64,000 nucleotides of DNA from Antribacter gilvus (GTDB taxonomy: Bacteria; Actinomycetota; Actinomycetes; Actinomycetales; Cellulomonadaceae): assembly GCF_003946865.1 (NCBI RefSeq), contig NZ_QXTH01000003.1, positions 62,001-126,000 of the forward strand, written 5' to 3'. Every line of letters begins with the position of its first letter. The first letter of the stretch is position 1. Both the position numbers and the translations under genes were made by a program. This document shows positions 43,371-53,206 of this stretch, piece by piece. The notes beneath the pieces are model-generated. The model was not told the DNA's origin. It saw only the letters and a program-made list of their open reading frames with translations, and ran no database searches.

Positions 43371-46300
43371 TCACCCAGCGAGGTGGGACCACTCGCTGCG
43401 CAGCTCCGTCCAGGGACCTACGGCGGCGACCCGGCCCCCGTCCAGGACGACCACCCGGTCGGCGGCGGCGAGGGTGGCGGCTCGGGAGGTCGATCCCACC
43501 ACCGTGGCGCCCGAGGCGCGCAACCCCGCCCAGACCAGCGCCTCGGTGGCGGCGTCGAGGGCGGACGACACGTCGTCGACGACGAGGACGTCGGACCCGG
43601 TCGCCAGTGCCCGGGCCAGACCGAGGCGCTGGACCTGCCCGCCGGAGAGCCGCACCCCACGGTGCCCCACCACGGTGCCGAGCCCGCCCGCAGCCTCGAC
43701 ATCCGGCCCGAGCGCGGCGTCGCGCACGGGCTGCGCGACCGGTCGGTAGGCGTGGTCGAGGCGGACGTTCTCCTCGAACGTGCCGGACATGACCCGGGGC
43801 ACCTGGGCCACATAGGCCACGTGCGGGGGGCGGAGGAATCCTTCCCTCTCGGCCGCGAGCACCTCGACGTCGTTCCACCTCAGGGAGCCATGGAGGTCGA
43901 CGAGCCCCGCCAGCCCGGCAAGCAGCGACGACTTGCCCGACCCGACCCGTCCGGTGACGAGCACCAGCTCCCCGCGCCGGAGCTCCAGGTCCACCCCGGC
44001 CACGCCGACGGTCCCGTCGTCGTGCACCGCGGACACGCCGCGCAGGGTCACCCGTTCGAGCCGTGCCGCGCGGCGTACCGGCGCTGCGGGCGGGTCCGCC
44101 GTGCCCGCGTAGAGGTCCAGGTCCGCCGGGCGCCGTCCGAGCCGGTCCGTCCCGGCGACGCGCGCCGCGACCTCGAGCCACCGCCGGGCCACCGGCGCCT
44201 GGGCCGCCATCCAGCCCAGGTCGTTGCCGATCCAGCCGAACCGGCCGATCGCCGTCGTCACGACCAGCGTGGTGAAGAGGGACCAGGACCCCGACACGTG
44301 CAGGGCCCACGCGACGACCGTGAGCACCTGGGTCACCACGCGTGGCGACAAGGAGATCGCGAACGTGGTGAGGTCTTCGTGGAGCGCGGCGCGGACGCGG
44401 CGCGCGTCGACGTCCGCGACCCGGCCGAGCACGGCGGGGACCGCGGCGGCGAGCTTGACGGTGCGCACCGCGTCGAAGGCCGAGCCCAGCAGGCGGCCGA
44501 GCTCCGCGCGGGCGTCGCCCGCCTCTCGCGCCGAGCGGGCCACGGCACGCCGTCCGACGACGGCCGCGACGAACGTCACGACCACCGCCGCCGCGCCGAG
44601 CGCCGTCGCCATGGCACTGTCCGTGGTGGCCGCGAGCACGGCGACGGAGAGGGGCAGCAGGACGAGCTCGGCCCAGTCCCAGGAGTGCGACAGGAGCCGC
44701 CCGTCCTCCTGCGCCCGTGCCGTGATCTCGCCCGGGGCGTCGCGAGGGTTGCGCACCTGGGCGGTCTGGCCGCGCAGCAGGTCGAGGCGCAAGCGCGCGC
44801 GTGACTCCGACCACCATCGGACGTTGAGCTTGCGCATCGCGGCGGGCAGCAGCGAGTTGGTCAGGATCGCCGCCACGATGCCGGTGGCGAGGAGCCAGGG
44901 GGCACCGCCGTCGTCGAGCGAGGTGACCAGGGACGCCCACAACCAGCCGGTGACCAGGCCGCCGGTCGCCAGGTAGGTGACCGGTCCCCAGAGCACGAGC
45001 ATCCCGAGCACCCACGGCCAGCGTGCTCGCAGGACCTCACCCACCGCGCGTGCCAGGGACGGCCGGGCGGCGGCCGTCCGGTCCGTGCGCGGCCCTGGAC
45101 TCGCGGCGGCCCTGCTGCCAGACGCCGGCGGCCCGGCCCCGTCCTGGGTCGCCACGGCGTCCGGCACCGCCTCCGGTGCGTGGTCCGCGTCAGCCTCCCT
45201 GTCCCGGTGGAGGCTGTCGAGACCAGCAGCAGCGAGCAGCCGGGCGAAGTGCCCGTCGGCCGTCGCCAGCGTGGCCCACGGCCCCTGCTCCACCACGTGA
45301 CCGTCGTCGAGCACCACGACCAGGTCCGCGTGCCGCACGGTCGACAGCCGGTGCGCCACGACCACGGACGTGCGGCCCGCGAGCAGGGTCCGCGTCGCCC
45401 GCGCGACCCGCTCGCCGGTGGCCGGGTCCATCCGTGCGGTGGCCTCGTCGAGGACCACGACGGACACGTCCCGGACGAGCAGGCGGGCGCACGCCACCAG
45501 CTGTTCCTCCCCGGCGGAGAGCGTGACGCCGTCGGGTCCGAGGCGTGTGTCGAGGCCGTCGGGCAGCTCGTCGGCCCAGGCTCGTAGCCCGAGCGCGTCG
45601 AGCGCCGCCTCGACCCGGGCTCGCGGCACGGCCGTGTACAGGGTGACGTTCTCCAGGAGGGTCCCGGCGAGCAGCTCGGTCCGCTGCCCGACGACGCCCA
45701 CGTGCCGCCGCAGGTCCTGCAGGTCGAGGTCGAGCACGTCCACGCCGTCGATCAGCACGGTTCCCGAGGGCGGCTCGACGGCCCGGGAGAGCAGCTTCGC
45801 CAGCGTGGACTTCCCCGAACCGGTGCGGCCCACGAGCGCGCAGGTGGCCCCCGCCGGGAGGCGCAGCGACACCGGGCCGAGCGCGAACCCGCCGTCGTAC
45901 GCGAACGTCGTGCCCCGGAGCTCGACGTCGACGCCCGTGCCGTCCACGGCCACCGGGAACGACAGCCCGCCCGCCGGCTCCCGCTCGGCCTCGCGCAGCG
46001 AGCGGACCCTCTGCAGCGTGCCGAGGGCCTGCTCGATCGCGGGCATCATCCCGGCGAGCGAGTCGACCCGGCCGGTGAACCCGGTGACCAGCACCCAGAC
46101 GGTGACGAGCTGGGCCACGTCGAGCCGGCCCCCCACCACCGCCCACGTGCCACCCACCACGACCGCCCCCACCAGGGCGTCGAGGGGCAGCTCGATCCGC
46201 AGCCGGACGCCACCGAACACCTCGGCCCAGCGGTCGCGCAGGGCCAGCGCGCGGCGGGCCAGCTCCGCGTACCGGCGTAGCGCGAACGGCTGCCCGAGGG

Positions 46301-46937
46301 CGGTCCGCAGGTCGTCGCGCGCGGCGATCGCCTCCTCGAGGTGCGAGACGTGATCGGACTGGGCCGCCTCGGACTCCTGCTGGATCGACTTCAACGGGCC
46401 GGAGGCGCGGCGCGCCAGCAGGATGACGACAGCCGCCACGAACGGGAAGGCGATCCAGGCGGGCCACCACGTCGCTCCGGCCACCACCCACGACACGACG
46501 GCCACGAGCACGGCCCGCCCGGCGTCGACTCCGAGCCACGCGATGCTCGACGTGAGCGTCGCCGGGTCGTCGTCGACCCGGTCCAGGAGCTCGCCCACCC
46601 CCTGGTCCTCGAGGGCGGTGAGGGGCTGCGACAGCACCGTGGTCACGAGCTCGGCCCGCAGCGCGGTCTCGGCGCGCGCCGCCGCGCGCTGGACGAGCAG
46701 GGTCGTCACGGCGTCGGCCGCGATCGCCACGACCGTGACCACCGCGAACGCGGCCAGGGCAGCCCGCGACGGCGCGGCCGCGAGCCGGCCCGTCAGCACC
46801 GCGAGGAACGACGACGCACCGGCGCTCAGCAACGCTGCCGGGAGCACCACCGCGGCGGTCCGGACGACGAGCGGCCGCCAGCCGGGCCGCGGCCGGCCCG
46901 GCCGGGGCGCGCGCGACGTGCGAGAGGTGTGCGGCAT
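43371..46937 (-). CDS. Fused heterodimer-type ABC exporter (TMD-NBD-TMD-NBD)
   Basis: A 1188-residue exporter with two complete half-transporters in one chain. The first NBD has Walker A GRTGSGKST (near 370), signature LSAGEEQLV (near 470), Walker B VVVLDEATARMD and an H-loop VVAHRLSTV. The second has Walker A GRVGSGKSS (near 1000), a canonical LSGGQVQRL (near 1098), but VLVVDDVSSALD with Asp instead of the catalytic Glu, and GSTSRAAT where the H-loop His should be. One ATP site is therefore probably degenerate, as in TM287/288-type exporters. The linker (about 610-650) is Ala/Pro-rich. The substrate is unknown. GGAAGG precedes ATG 46937. Confidence 0.9.
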   Translation of the reverse strand: MPHTSRTSRAPRPGRPRPGWRPLVVRTAAVVLPAALLSAGASSFLAVLTGRLAAAPSRAALAAFAVVTVVAIAADAVTTLLVQRAAARAETALRAELVTTVLSQPLTALEDQGVGELLDRVDDDPATLTSSIAWLGVDAGRAVLVAVVSWVVAGATWWPAWIAFPFVAAVVILLARRASGPLKSIQQESEAAQSDHVSHLEEAIAARDDLRTALGQPFALRRYAELARRALALRDRWAEVFGGVRLRIELPLDALVGAVVVGGTWAVVGGRLDVAQLVTVWVLVTGFTGRVDSLAGMMPAIEQALGTLQRVRSLREAEREPAGGLSFPVAVDGTGVDVELRGTTFAYDGGFALGPVSLRLPAGATCALVGRTGSGKSTLAKLLSRAVEPPSGTVLIDGVDVLDLDLQDLRRHVGVVGQRTELLAGTLLENVTLYTAVPRARVEAALDALGLRAWADELPDGLDTRLGPDGVTLSAGEEQLVACARLLVRDVSVVVLDEATARMDPATGERVARATRTLLAGRTSVVVAHRLSTVRHADLVVVLDDGHVVEQGPWATLATADGHFARLLAAAGLDSLHRDREADADHAPEAVPDAVATQDGAGPPASGSRAAASPGPRTDRTAAARPSLARAVGEVLRARWPWVLGMLVLWGPVTYLATGGLVTGWLWASLVTSLDDGGAPWLLATGIVAAILTNSLLPAAMRKLNVRWWSESRARLRLDLLRGQTAQVRNPRDAPGEITARAQEDGRLLSHSWDWAELVLLPLSVAVLAATTDSAMATALGAAAVVVTFVAAVVGRRAVARSAREAGDARAELGRLLGSAFDAVRTVKLAAAVPAVLGRVADVDARRVRAALHEDLTTFAISLSPRVVTQVLTVVAWALHVSGSWSLFTTLVVTTAIGRFGWIGNDLGWMAAQAPVARRWLEVAARVAGTDRLGRRPADLDLYAGTADPPAAPVRRAARLERVTLRGVSAVHDDGTVGVAGVDLELRRGELVLVTGRVGSGKSSLLAGLAGLVDLHGSLRWNDVEVLAAEREGFLRPPHVAYVAQVPRVMSGTFEENVRLDHAYRPVAQPVRDAALGPDVEAAGGLGTVVGHRGVRLSGGQVQRLGLARALATGSDVLVVDDVSSALDAATEALVWAGLRASGATVVGSTSRAATLAAADRVVVLDGGRVAAVGPWTELRSEWSHLAG

Positions 46938-47014
46938 GCCACACACCTTCCCAGCCGTCACCCACACGCCCGAGGATGCACGGTCCAGGCGCTTCCCGGC
47001 TTAGGGTCGACCTC

Positions 47015-48007
47015 GTGGTGACCATCGGCTACGCCGCGATGCTCGAGCAGTTCCATCCCCGGGAGGCGGTGGAGCTCGCGGCACTCGCCGAGGCGAACGG
47101 TTTCAGCGGCGTGATGGCCGCGGACCGCTTCCAGCCCTCCGTGCCCCAGCAGGGGCAGGCCGGCTTCGTGTGGGACGTGCTCGGCGCCCTCGGCGAACGC
47201 ACCCGGGGTGACCTGGGCGTCGTCACGGCGCCCACGTTCCGGTGGCACCCCGCCCTGGTGGCGCAGGCGTCGGCCACGCTCGCCGCGATGAACCCCGGAC
47301 GGCACTGGCTCGGCGTGAGCAGCGGCGACGCGCTCGACGAGCACGTCGTCGGCGGCTACTGGCCCGAGGCCCCCGAGCGGATCAACCGCATGTTCGAGGC
47401 GGTCGAGATCGTCCGCAAGCTCTTCACCGGGTCCCTCGCCGGGCGCGACGTGAAGCACGCCGGGCAGTTCTACCGCCTCGAGTCCACCCGCCTGTGGACC
47501 ATGCCGGAGGCGGCGCCCGAGATCCTCGTCGCCACCGCGGGACCCGTCACCGCCCGCCGCGCGGGGCGCCAGGCGGACGGGTTGATCACGATGGGCGCCC
47601 CGTCCGACCGGGTCGAGCTGCTCTTCGCCCGGCTGGCCGACGGCGCCCGCGAGGCCGGCCGTGACCCTTCGACACTCACGCGCGTGCTCCAGCTCCACCT
47701 CTCGTGGGCCGCGACCCACGAGGAGGCGCTCGCGAACGCCCTGACGGAATGGCCGAACGGCGGGATGCGGTTCAACCGGTCGGACATCCGCTCGCCGCAC
47801 GACCTGGCGCAGCTCGCGCGGCACGTGCGGGCTGAGGACTTCGAGGGCCGGCTCCTGGTCAGCGCAGACCCGGACGAGCACCGGGCGGCGGTCCAGGGCT
47901 ACCTCGACCTGGGCTTCGACAAGGTGTTCCTGCACAACGTGGGCCGCAACCAGCGGGAATGGATCGAGACGTTCGGGCGCGAGGTTCTCCCGAAGCTGGT
48001 CAAGTAG
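47015..48007 (+). CDS. F420-dependent LLM-class oxidoreductase (glucose-6-phosphate dehydrogenase-like)
   Basis: A 330-residue F420-dependent TIM-barrel enzyme close to the F420-dependent glucose-6-phosphate dehydrogenase group: [81 protein letters not shown]. The exact substrate is uncertain. It lies 19 bases before cofE, which makes its cofactor. GTG 47015 is seven bases after TAGGGT (47002-47007), a leaderless start. Confidence 0.88.
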   Translation: MVTIGYAAMLEQFHPREAVELAALAEANGFSGVMAADRFQPSVPQQGQAGFVWDVLGALGERTRGDLGVVTAPTFRWHPALVAQASATLAAMNPGRHWLGVSSGDALDEHVVGGYWPEAPERINRMFEAVEIVRKLFTGSLAGRDVKHAGQFYRLESTRLWTMPEAAPEILVATAGPVTARRAGRQADGLITMGAPSDRVELLFARLADGAREAGRDPSTLTRVLQLHLSWAATHEEALANALTEWPNGGMRFNRSDIRSPHDLAQLARHVRAEDFEGRLLVSADPDEHRAAVQGYLDLGFDKVFLHNVGRNQREWIETFGREVLPKLVK

Positions 48008-48026
48008 CACGACGAGAGGCGAGACG

Positions 48027-48827
48027 GTGCAGGTAGGTGCGGGTACGGCGTCCAGCAGGCTGACGATCTGGGCGCCGGACGGGCTGGGCGAGGTGAGTCC
48101 CGGCGACGACCTGGGCGTCCTTGTCGGCGACCTCCTCGCGAAGGAGGGCCTCGAGGACGGCGACGTCGTCGTGGTGACGTCCAAGATCGTGTCCAAGGCT
48201 GAAGGCCGGGTCGTGGCCGCCGACGACCGCGAGGACGCCATCACCGCCGAGACCGTCCGCGTCGTCGCCACGCGCGAGCGGCCCGGCCTGCCGCCGCTGC
48301 GCATCGTCGAGAACCGGCTCGGCCTGGTGATGGCGGCTGCCGGCGTGGACGCCTCGAACACGCCGGAGGGCACGGTGCTGCTCCTGCCCGAGGATCCCGA
48401 CGCGTCGGCCCGCGCCATCCGTGCCGCTCTGCACGAGCGGTTCGGGCTGCGCCGCCTCGGCGTCGTCGTCACCGACACCGCCGGACGGGCCTGGCGCGAC
48501 GCCCTGGTCGACATCGCGATCGGCGCAGCGGGCGTGCGCGTCGTGGACGACCTGCGCGGCGGGGTCGACAGCCACGGCAGGCCCCTGTCGGTCACCGTGA
48601 CGAGCGTGGTCGACGAGATCGCGTCCGCCAGCGAGCTGGTGCGCGGCAAGGCCACGGGGCGCGCGATCGCCGTCGTGCGCGGGCTTGCCCACCACGTGAC
48701 GGACGACGACGGGCCGGGCGCCCGCGTGCTGGTCCGCCCCAGCGCGGACGACCTCTTCCGGGAGGGCTCGGCCGAGGCCTACGCCCGCGGGTACGCCGAC
48801 GGCGCGGCGGCCACCCCGCCGAGGTAG
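48027..48827 (+). CDS. cofE: Coenzyme F420-0:L-glutamate ligase
   Basis: A 266-residue CofE-type ligase that adds glutamates to F420-0. Signature segments are [72 protein letters not shown] and [18 protein letters not shown]. Mycobacterial FbiB carries an added nitroreductase-like domain; this protein ends after the CofE domain. GTG 48027 has GAGAGGCGAGAC upstream. The stop codon TAG lies inside a 41-bp palindromic terminator. Confidence 0.93.
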   Translation: MQVGAGTASSRLTIWAPDGLGEVSPGDDLGVLVGDLLAKEGLEDGDVVVVTSKIVSKAEGRVVAADDREDAITAETVRVVATRERPGLPPLRIVENRLGLVMAAAGVDASNTPEGTVLLLPEDPDASARAIRAALHERFGLRRLGVVVTDTAGRAWRDALVDIAIGAAGVRVVDDLRGGVDSHGRPLSVTVTSVVDEIASASELVRGKATGRAIAVVRGLAHHVTDDDGPGARVLVRPSADDLFREGSAEAYARGYADGAAATPPR

Positions 48828-48858
48828 TGCCTCCGTCGGACGGAGGCACTACCTCGGC
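48818..48858. terminator. Bidirectional terminator, perfect 20-bp stem
   Basis: Arms 48818-48837 and 48839-48858 pair exactly around one base. It contains the cofE stop and belongs to the CCGAGGTAGTGCC family. Confidence 0.85.
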
Positions 48859-48868
48859 AGGGAAGCTC

Positions 48869-48898
48869 CGCCGAGACAGTGCCTTCGGAGGCACTACC
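48869..48898. terminator. Second CCGAGGTAGTGCC-family hairpin, at the jetC end
   Basis: CGAGACAGTGCC and GGCACTACCTCG pair imperfectly across a short loop. It includes the jetC stop (48894-48896) and lies ten bases after the previous hairpin. Confidence 0.65.
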
Positions 48899-51800
48899 TC
48901 GCGACGTCGGCGTCCGCGTCGTCCCACGGCGGGAGCACGGCCTCGTCGTCGGTGGCGGACGGCGCCCCTGCGGCCGGGCGCGCGGCCGGGCGCTCGGCGG
49001 TCCCAGCAGCCCCGCCCACCGGTGCGAGCTCCACCACGTCGATCCGCGAGTCCCGGAAGTCCCGGCACGTCGCGAGGCCCACCCCGCCCACGTAGTCCTC
49101 GAGCGTCTGCAGCAGCTTGAGCGGCGTCGCGAGGATCATGTGGAACCCGAACGCCCGGAACACGTCCATGGCGGTGCGCGTGAACTCGGTGTCGGCCTTG
49201 TCGAACGCCTCGTCGAGGATCACGGACCCGTACGCGGGCACGTCGTCCTCGCCCGGCGCGAGCTGGTAGCGCAGGGCCGCGGCCAGGCAGAACACGACGA
49301 GCTTCTGGCGCTGCCCGCCGGAGAGGCCCGCGGACGAGTCGTGCACGTCGAGGACCATGCCCTGCCCGTTGACCTCCACGCCGGTGAACCGGACGTGCCG
49401 TCGCGTGTCGAGGCAGAGGGTGCGCCACGCACGGTCGGCGGGCTCGGCCGAGCCGAGCCGGCGCATGAGCCGCTCCAGCACAGCGAAGGATCGCTCCGCG
49501 GCGTCCATGTCGTCGAGCGCCCAGGGCACGGACAGCGCGTCGAGCTCCGTGAGGAACCGGTCGACGACGGCGGGCCGCCGCTCCTTCACCCGGATCTGGA
49601 GGTAGCGCCCGGCGTCGAACGGCGACCGCAGGAGCGACGCGTTGACGGGCGTGATGCGCTCACGGATCTCGGCACCCGCCCGGCGGACCTCGCCGGCGAG
49701 GCGCTCGAGGTCGCGCTGGGACTCGTTCGCGAGCAGCCCCAGGAACGTGGTCTCGAGGGCGGGCACGCGCTGCGTGCGGAGGGCCTCGAGAATGGCGAGG
49801 TAGCGGCTGCGGTCGTTGACCTGGTCGGTGAGGTCGCGAGCCACGGCCGGCCACCGTCGGCGGAACTCGCCGAGGAGGGCCACGATCTCGCGCTCGGCCG
49901 CACCGGCGCTGCGCAGCCCGGCCTCGCGCTCCGCGTCGATGCCGCGTGCCACGCGCAGGGACACGTCGTCGATGGTCTCGTGCGTGACGTCGGGAGCCAG
50001 GTCCTGGTACCGGCGCTCCAGCTCGGTGCGGTGCGTGAGAGGGAGGGGCTGGAGCGTCGCGCCGCCCAGCTCGGTGACGACCCGTTCCACGGCGCGGCGG
50101 TGCGCGCGGGCCTCGGCGAGCACGTCGGCGGCACCGGCGGCGGTGCGGCGGGTCTCGTCGAGCCACCGCTCGGCGTCGCCCACGTCCTTCGACGCGGAGG
50201 CGAGGTCCTGCGTGCCGTTGAGGAGCGCGTCGAGCTCGTGCTGCGCCTCGACGAGGAACCGCTCGGCGGTGTCGATGTCGACGTCGGGCCAGTTCCGCCG
50301 CTCCACCTGGCGCAGGGCGGTGCGGCGGCGCTGCTCGGTCCGCTCGGTCCGCTCGGCAGCGGCGAGGGTCTCCTCCGCCGCCTGGGCCTCTGCCTCGACC
50401 TCGGCGGCGACGGTGAGGAGGTGGTCGAGCTTGTCCTCGCCGTCCCAGCCGAGCACCCAGGTGGCCGGGTCGCCCACGACGGTCGTGTCGTCCTTCACGA
50501 GGCGGTCCCCGCCCGCGACGAGGCCCTCGAGGGTGACCGTGGGACCGTCCAGGTCGAACCCGGTCAGCGAGGCGACGCACCGGTAGTCGTACTGGTCGGA
50601 CAGCCGCCGGTGCAGCCAGCCGGCCATCGGCCCGTCCTTGACCTCCACCTTGTGGATGAGGGAGTCGGCGGCGGCGGGGCGCGGGGCGTCGACCCGCACG
50701 CCCACCACCTCGACCTCCAGCCGCGTCCCGAGGTCGGTCGCGTCGAGCGCCGCCGCCACCGCGTCGCGTTGCGCCGCCGGGACGAGCAGCGTCGTCGCCA
50801 GGGGACGCAGCACCCGCTCCGCGGCACCCTGCCACTCGGCGTCGAACGAGCGGACGCGCAGCAGCTCGCCGGCGAACGGGAGCGCGGCCGTGCTGAGGCC
50901 CGTCGCCTCGCACACCTGTGCCCGCGCGGCGAGCAGGGCGGCCCCCATCGCGGTCCCGCCGTCCCGCAGCGCGGCCAGCTCGGCGGAGAGAGCGTCCTTC
51001 CGCTGCCCGACGACGGCACGCGCCTCGTGCGCCCGTCGCACCTCGCGCCGCGCGTCCTCGAGCGTGAAGTCCCCGCCGGAGAGCACGCGACGTGCGGTGG
51101 CGCGCAGGGCGGCGAAGTCCTCGAACGACGCCGGGAAGTCGAGGCCGGCGTCGGCGAGGTCCTCCGCGAGCTCGGCGCGGCGGTTGCGGACGAGCGCCGC
51201 GACCTCCCCGGCGCGGGCGAGCCGGTCGCCCTGGGTGGCGAGGGCCTGCCCGCCGCGGGTCTGGAGCACGAGCAGCGCCTGCTGGTGCGCGTTGCTCGCC
51301 TGGAGCACCTCCGTGTCGGCGGCGTCACGCGAGTGGGCGGCGAGGTCCTCGGCCTGCCGCGCGTCGGCGAGGGCGGTGCGGGCGAGCTCGAGCTTCCACG
51401 TCTCCTTGAACGTCTCGAGCGACCCACGCAGCCCCGCGGCCTGGACCGCGGCGCTGGCACCCTCGTCATAGGCGCGGGCGAGGGGCACCAGCCGGGCGAG
51501 GTGCTTCTCCTGGCGCCGGGCCTCGAGCAGCTGGGCGTGCGCCTGCGCCAGGTCGCCGAACTGCTCCACGGCGGCCTCGGCCAGGTCGAACGTGCGCGGC
51601 TCGTCCAGCACGCCGCGGAACAGGTCGTCCAGGCTGCCGAGGTTCTTCGCCGACTGCGTCCGGTGGAGAAGCACCAGGGCGTTCTCACCCTCGATCCCGA
51701 GCGCCTGCGTGAACGCGGCCGCGAACGACCGGTGCCGGTCCGTCACGCCCGCTCCGGGCCACCGCGAGGCGATCCCCGCGGCGTCCAGCCCGGACCGGGC

Positions 51801-52316
51801 GAACGGCTCGAGGTCGAGCAGGCCCAGGTCGTCGGCGAGCAGGACGTGCAGCTGCTCGACCTCCGTCGCCGTGCGACCGACGCGGAAGAGGGTCACGAGC
51901 GTGACCACGCCCGTGCCGTCCTCGCCCGCAGGCGTGCCCTGCTCGTAGCGGAGCAGGACGCCGCTCCAGGTGGAGCCGGGGCGGAGGTGGTCGGCCACGA
52001 CCTCGCCGGTGGCCTCGTCGGTCCGGTGCCGCCATGCGCCGCGGACGTACCCGAGCACGTCGCGGTCGGCAGCCTTCGCCTCACCGCCCGCAGCCCCGCC
52101 GGCGCCCGCCGCGGCCGCGTTGAACCGCAGGCGGGCCGGGGGAGTGAGCACCGCCGCGACGGCGTCCACCAGCGACGACTTGCCCGAGCCCGAGTGGCCC
52201 GTGACCAGGAACCCCTCGCGGGCGACGTCGACCCGGTGGTGGCCGGAGAACGTTCCCCAGTTGACGACCTCGACCCGTGCGAGCCGCCACTGTCCCGGGT
52301 GCGTCGTGGTGGTCAT
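48894..52316 (-). CDS. jetC: JetC/MksB-type SMC-like ATPase (Wadjet/MksBEF)
   Basis: An 1140-residue SMC-like ATPase. Walker A GHSGSGKSS is at 40-48 and the ABC signature GLSGGQRQKLVVFCLAAALRYQL near 1000, with Walker B VILDEAFDKAD near 1030. About 700 residues of Ala/Glu/Arg-rich coiled coil lie between, with a hinge-like region near residues 480-600. It is the motor of the JetABC complex: with JetA (kleisin) and JetB it extrudes DNA loops, and Wadjet JetD cuts plasmid DNA. All ATPase motifs look intact. Its ATG overlaps the jetB stop by four bases. It is the last gene of the operon; no jetD follows. Confidence 0.9.
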   Translation of the reverse strand: MTTTTHPGQWRLARVEVVNWGTFSGHHRVDVAREGFLVTGHSGSGKSSLVDAVAAVLTPPARLRFNAAAAGAGGAAGGEAKAADRDVLGYVRGAWRHRTDEATGEVVADHLRPGSTWSGVLLRYEQGTPAGEDGTGVVTLVTLFRVGRTATEVEQLHVLLADDLGLLDLEPFARSGLDAAGIASRWPGAGVTDRHRSFAAAFTQALGIEGENALVLLHRTQSAKNLGSLDDLFRGVLDEPRTFDLAEAAVEQFGDLAQAHAQLLEARRQEKHLARLVPLARAYDEGASAAVQAAGLRGSLETFKETWKLELARTALADARQAEDLAAHSRDAADTEVLQASNAHQQALLVLQTRGGQALATQGDRLARAGEVAALVRNRRAELAEDLADAGLDFPASFEDFAALRATARRVLSGGDFTLEDARREVRRAHEARAVVGQRKDALSAELAALRDGGTAMGAALLAARAQVCEATGLSTAALPFAGELLRVRSFDAEWQGAAERVLRPLATTLLVPAAQRDAVAAALDATDLGTRLEVEVVGVRVDAPRPAAADSLIHKVEVKDGPMAGWLHRRLSDQYDYRCVASLTGFDLDGPTVTLEGLVAGGDRLVKDDTTVVGDPATWVLGWDGEDKLDHLLTVAAEVEAEAQAAEETLAAAERTERTEQRRRTALRQVERRNWPDVDIDTAERFLVEAQHELDALLNGTQDLASASKDVGDAERWLDETRRTAAGAADVLAEARAHRRAVERVVTELGGATLQPLPLTHRTELERRYQDLAPDVTHETIDDVSLRVARGIDAEREAGLRSAGAAEREIVALLGEFRRRWPAVARDLTDQVNDRSRYLAILEALRTQRVPALETTFLGLLANESQRDLERLAGEVRRAGAEIRERITPVNASLLRSPFDAGRYLQIRVKERRPAVVDRFLTELDALSVPWALDDMDAAERSFAVLERLMRRLGSAEPADRAWRTLCLDTRRHVRFTGVEVNGQGMVLDVHDSSAGLSGGQRQKLVVFCLAAALRYQLAPGEDDVPAYGSVILDEAFDKADTEFTRTAMDVFRAFGFHMILATPLKLLQTLEDYVGGVGLATCRDFRDSRIDVVELAPVGGAAGTAERPAARPAAGAPSATDDEAVLPPWDDADADVAR

Positions 52317-53206
52317 GCGCCCTCCTTGGCAAGTCGTGCGTACTCGGCCTGGACGGCCGCCACCTCGTCGGCACCGAACAGCACGCGCAGCACCGGCGAG
52401 ACCTCGTAGCGGTCCGCGCCGGACGGTTCGAGCAGCCCCCGCTCGACCAGCCGCGACCAGGAGGCGTCGAGCAGCCCCACGAAGTCGGTGGCATCGACGC
52501 CCGAGCGTTTCCGCAGGCCGGCGAGCGCGTCGCCCACGTCCGCGCGCGACACGACGGCGCGCTCGCCCGCCGTGTCCAGCAGGCAGCCGCGCAGGTGGAG
52601 GAGCACCGCCGTGTCGAGGAAGGTCAGCGGCTGCTCGCGCACCGCAGACACGGCGCCACCACGGGCCGTCCGGACGAACGCCACCTGGGTGTCGACGTCG
52701 AGCACCAGGTCGAGGTACAGGTCCGCGAGCCGCGACCGGACCTGGTCCTCGTCGGCCAGCAGCGCACGCCAGGCGGCAGCATCGCGGTCGGCGGAGAGGT
52801 AGGGCCCGCGCACCAGCAGAGCGAGCGCGCTCCGGGTCGGGGCCCGGAGCGTCCCGGTGTCACCGGTCCAGAGGGCGGTCACCTCGTCGTGGCCAGACGC
52901 CGGCGGCTCGGCCCCCGCGTCCGGCCCGCCGGAGGTGGTGGCCGCCCAGGCGCCGCCCCCCGCAGGAGGTGGGGCGCTCGCGGAAGGTGAGCGACCGGCG
53001 TCGGGCACCGGCGGGAAGGTGCCTGTGCGGACCGTGGCGAGGCGGCCGGTGGGCGGGCTGCCCGGGCGCTGGGCGCTGAGTGGGGCCTCCCGCGAGGGTC
53101 CTGTGGACCCGTCGCCGGCGGAAGCCAGATGGACACCGAGTGGGGCCTCCCGCGAGGGTCCTGTGGAACCATCGCCGGCGGAAGCCAGATTGGCGAGTTC
53201 GGTCAT
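52313..53206 (-). CDS. jetB: JetB/MksE-type subunit (DUF4194) with duplicated N-terminal segment
   Basis: A 297-residue protein. The C-terminal 190 residues match DUF4194 (TLRAPTRSALALLVRGPYLSADRDAAAW, LLDASWSRLVERGLLEPSG, VSPVLRVLFGADEVAAVQAEYARLA), the KITE-like winged-helix subunit that binds the JetA kleisin. The N-terminal 110 residues are Gly/Pro/Ser-rich and disordered, and begin with two copies of a 20-residue unit (LASAGDGSTGPSREAPL plus three residues) encoded by a tandem 60-bp repeat at 53079-53198. Four-base overlaps join it to jetA and jetC. Confidence 0.87.
   Translation of the reverse strand: MTELANLASAGDGSTGPSREAPLGVHLASAGDGSTGPSREAPLSAQRPGSPPTGRLATVRTGTFPPVPDAGRSPSASAPPPAGGGAWAATTSGGPDAGAEPPASGHDEVTALWTGDTGTLRAPTRSALALLVRGPYLSADRDAAAWRALLADEDQVRSRLADLYLDLVLDVDTQVAFVRTARGGAVSAVREQPLTFLDTAVLLHLRGCLLDTAGERAVVSRADVGDALAGLRKRSGVDATDFVGLLDASWSRLVERGLLEPSGADRYEVSPVLRVLFGADEVAAVQAEYARLAKEGA
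53079..53198. repeat. Tandem 60-bp repeat in the jetB 5' end
   Basis: Two consecutive 60-base units (53079-53138, 53139-53198) differ at only a few positions, mostly in the last third. Exactly 20 codons each, so frame is kept. The unit contains TGGGGCCTCCCGCGAGGGTC. Confidence 0.85.

Noticed and set aside
48879-52409. An 1176-codon open frame on + opposite jetC
   Set aside because: Shadow of jetC, which has intact Walker motifs and family similarity; the + frame has none.
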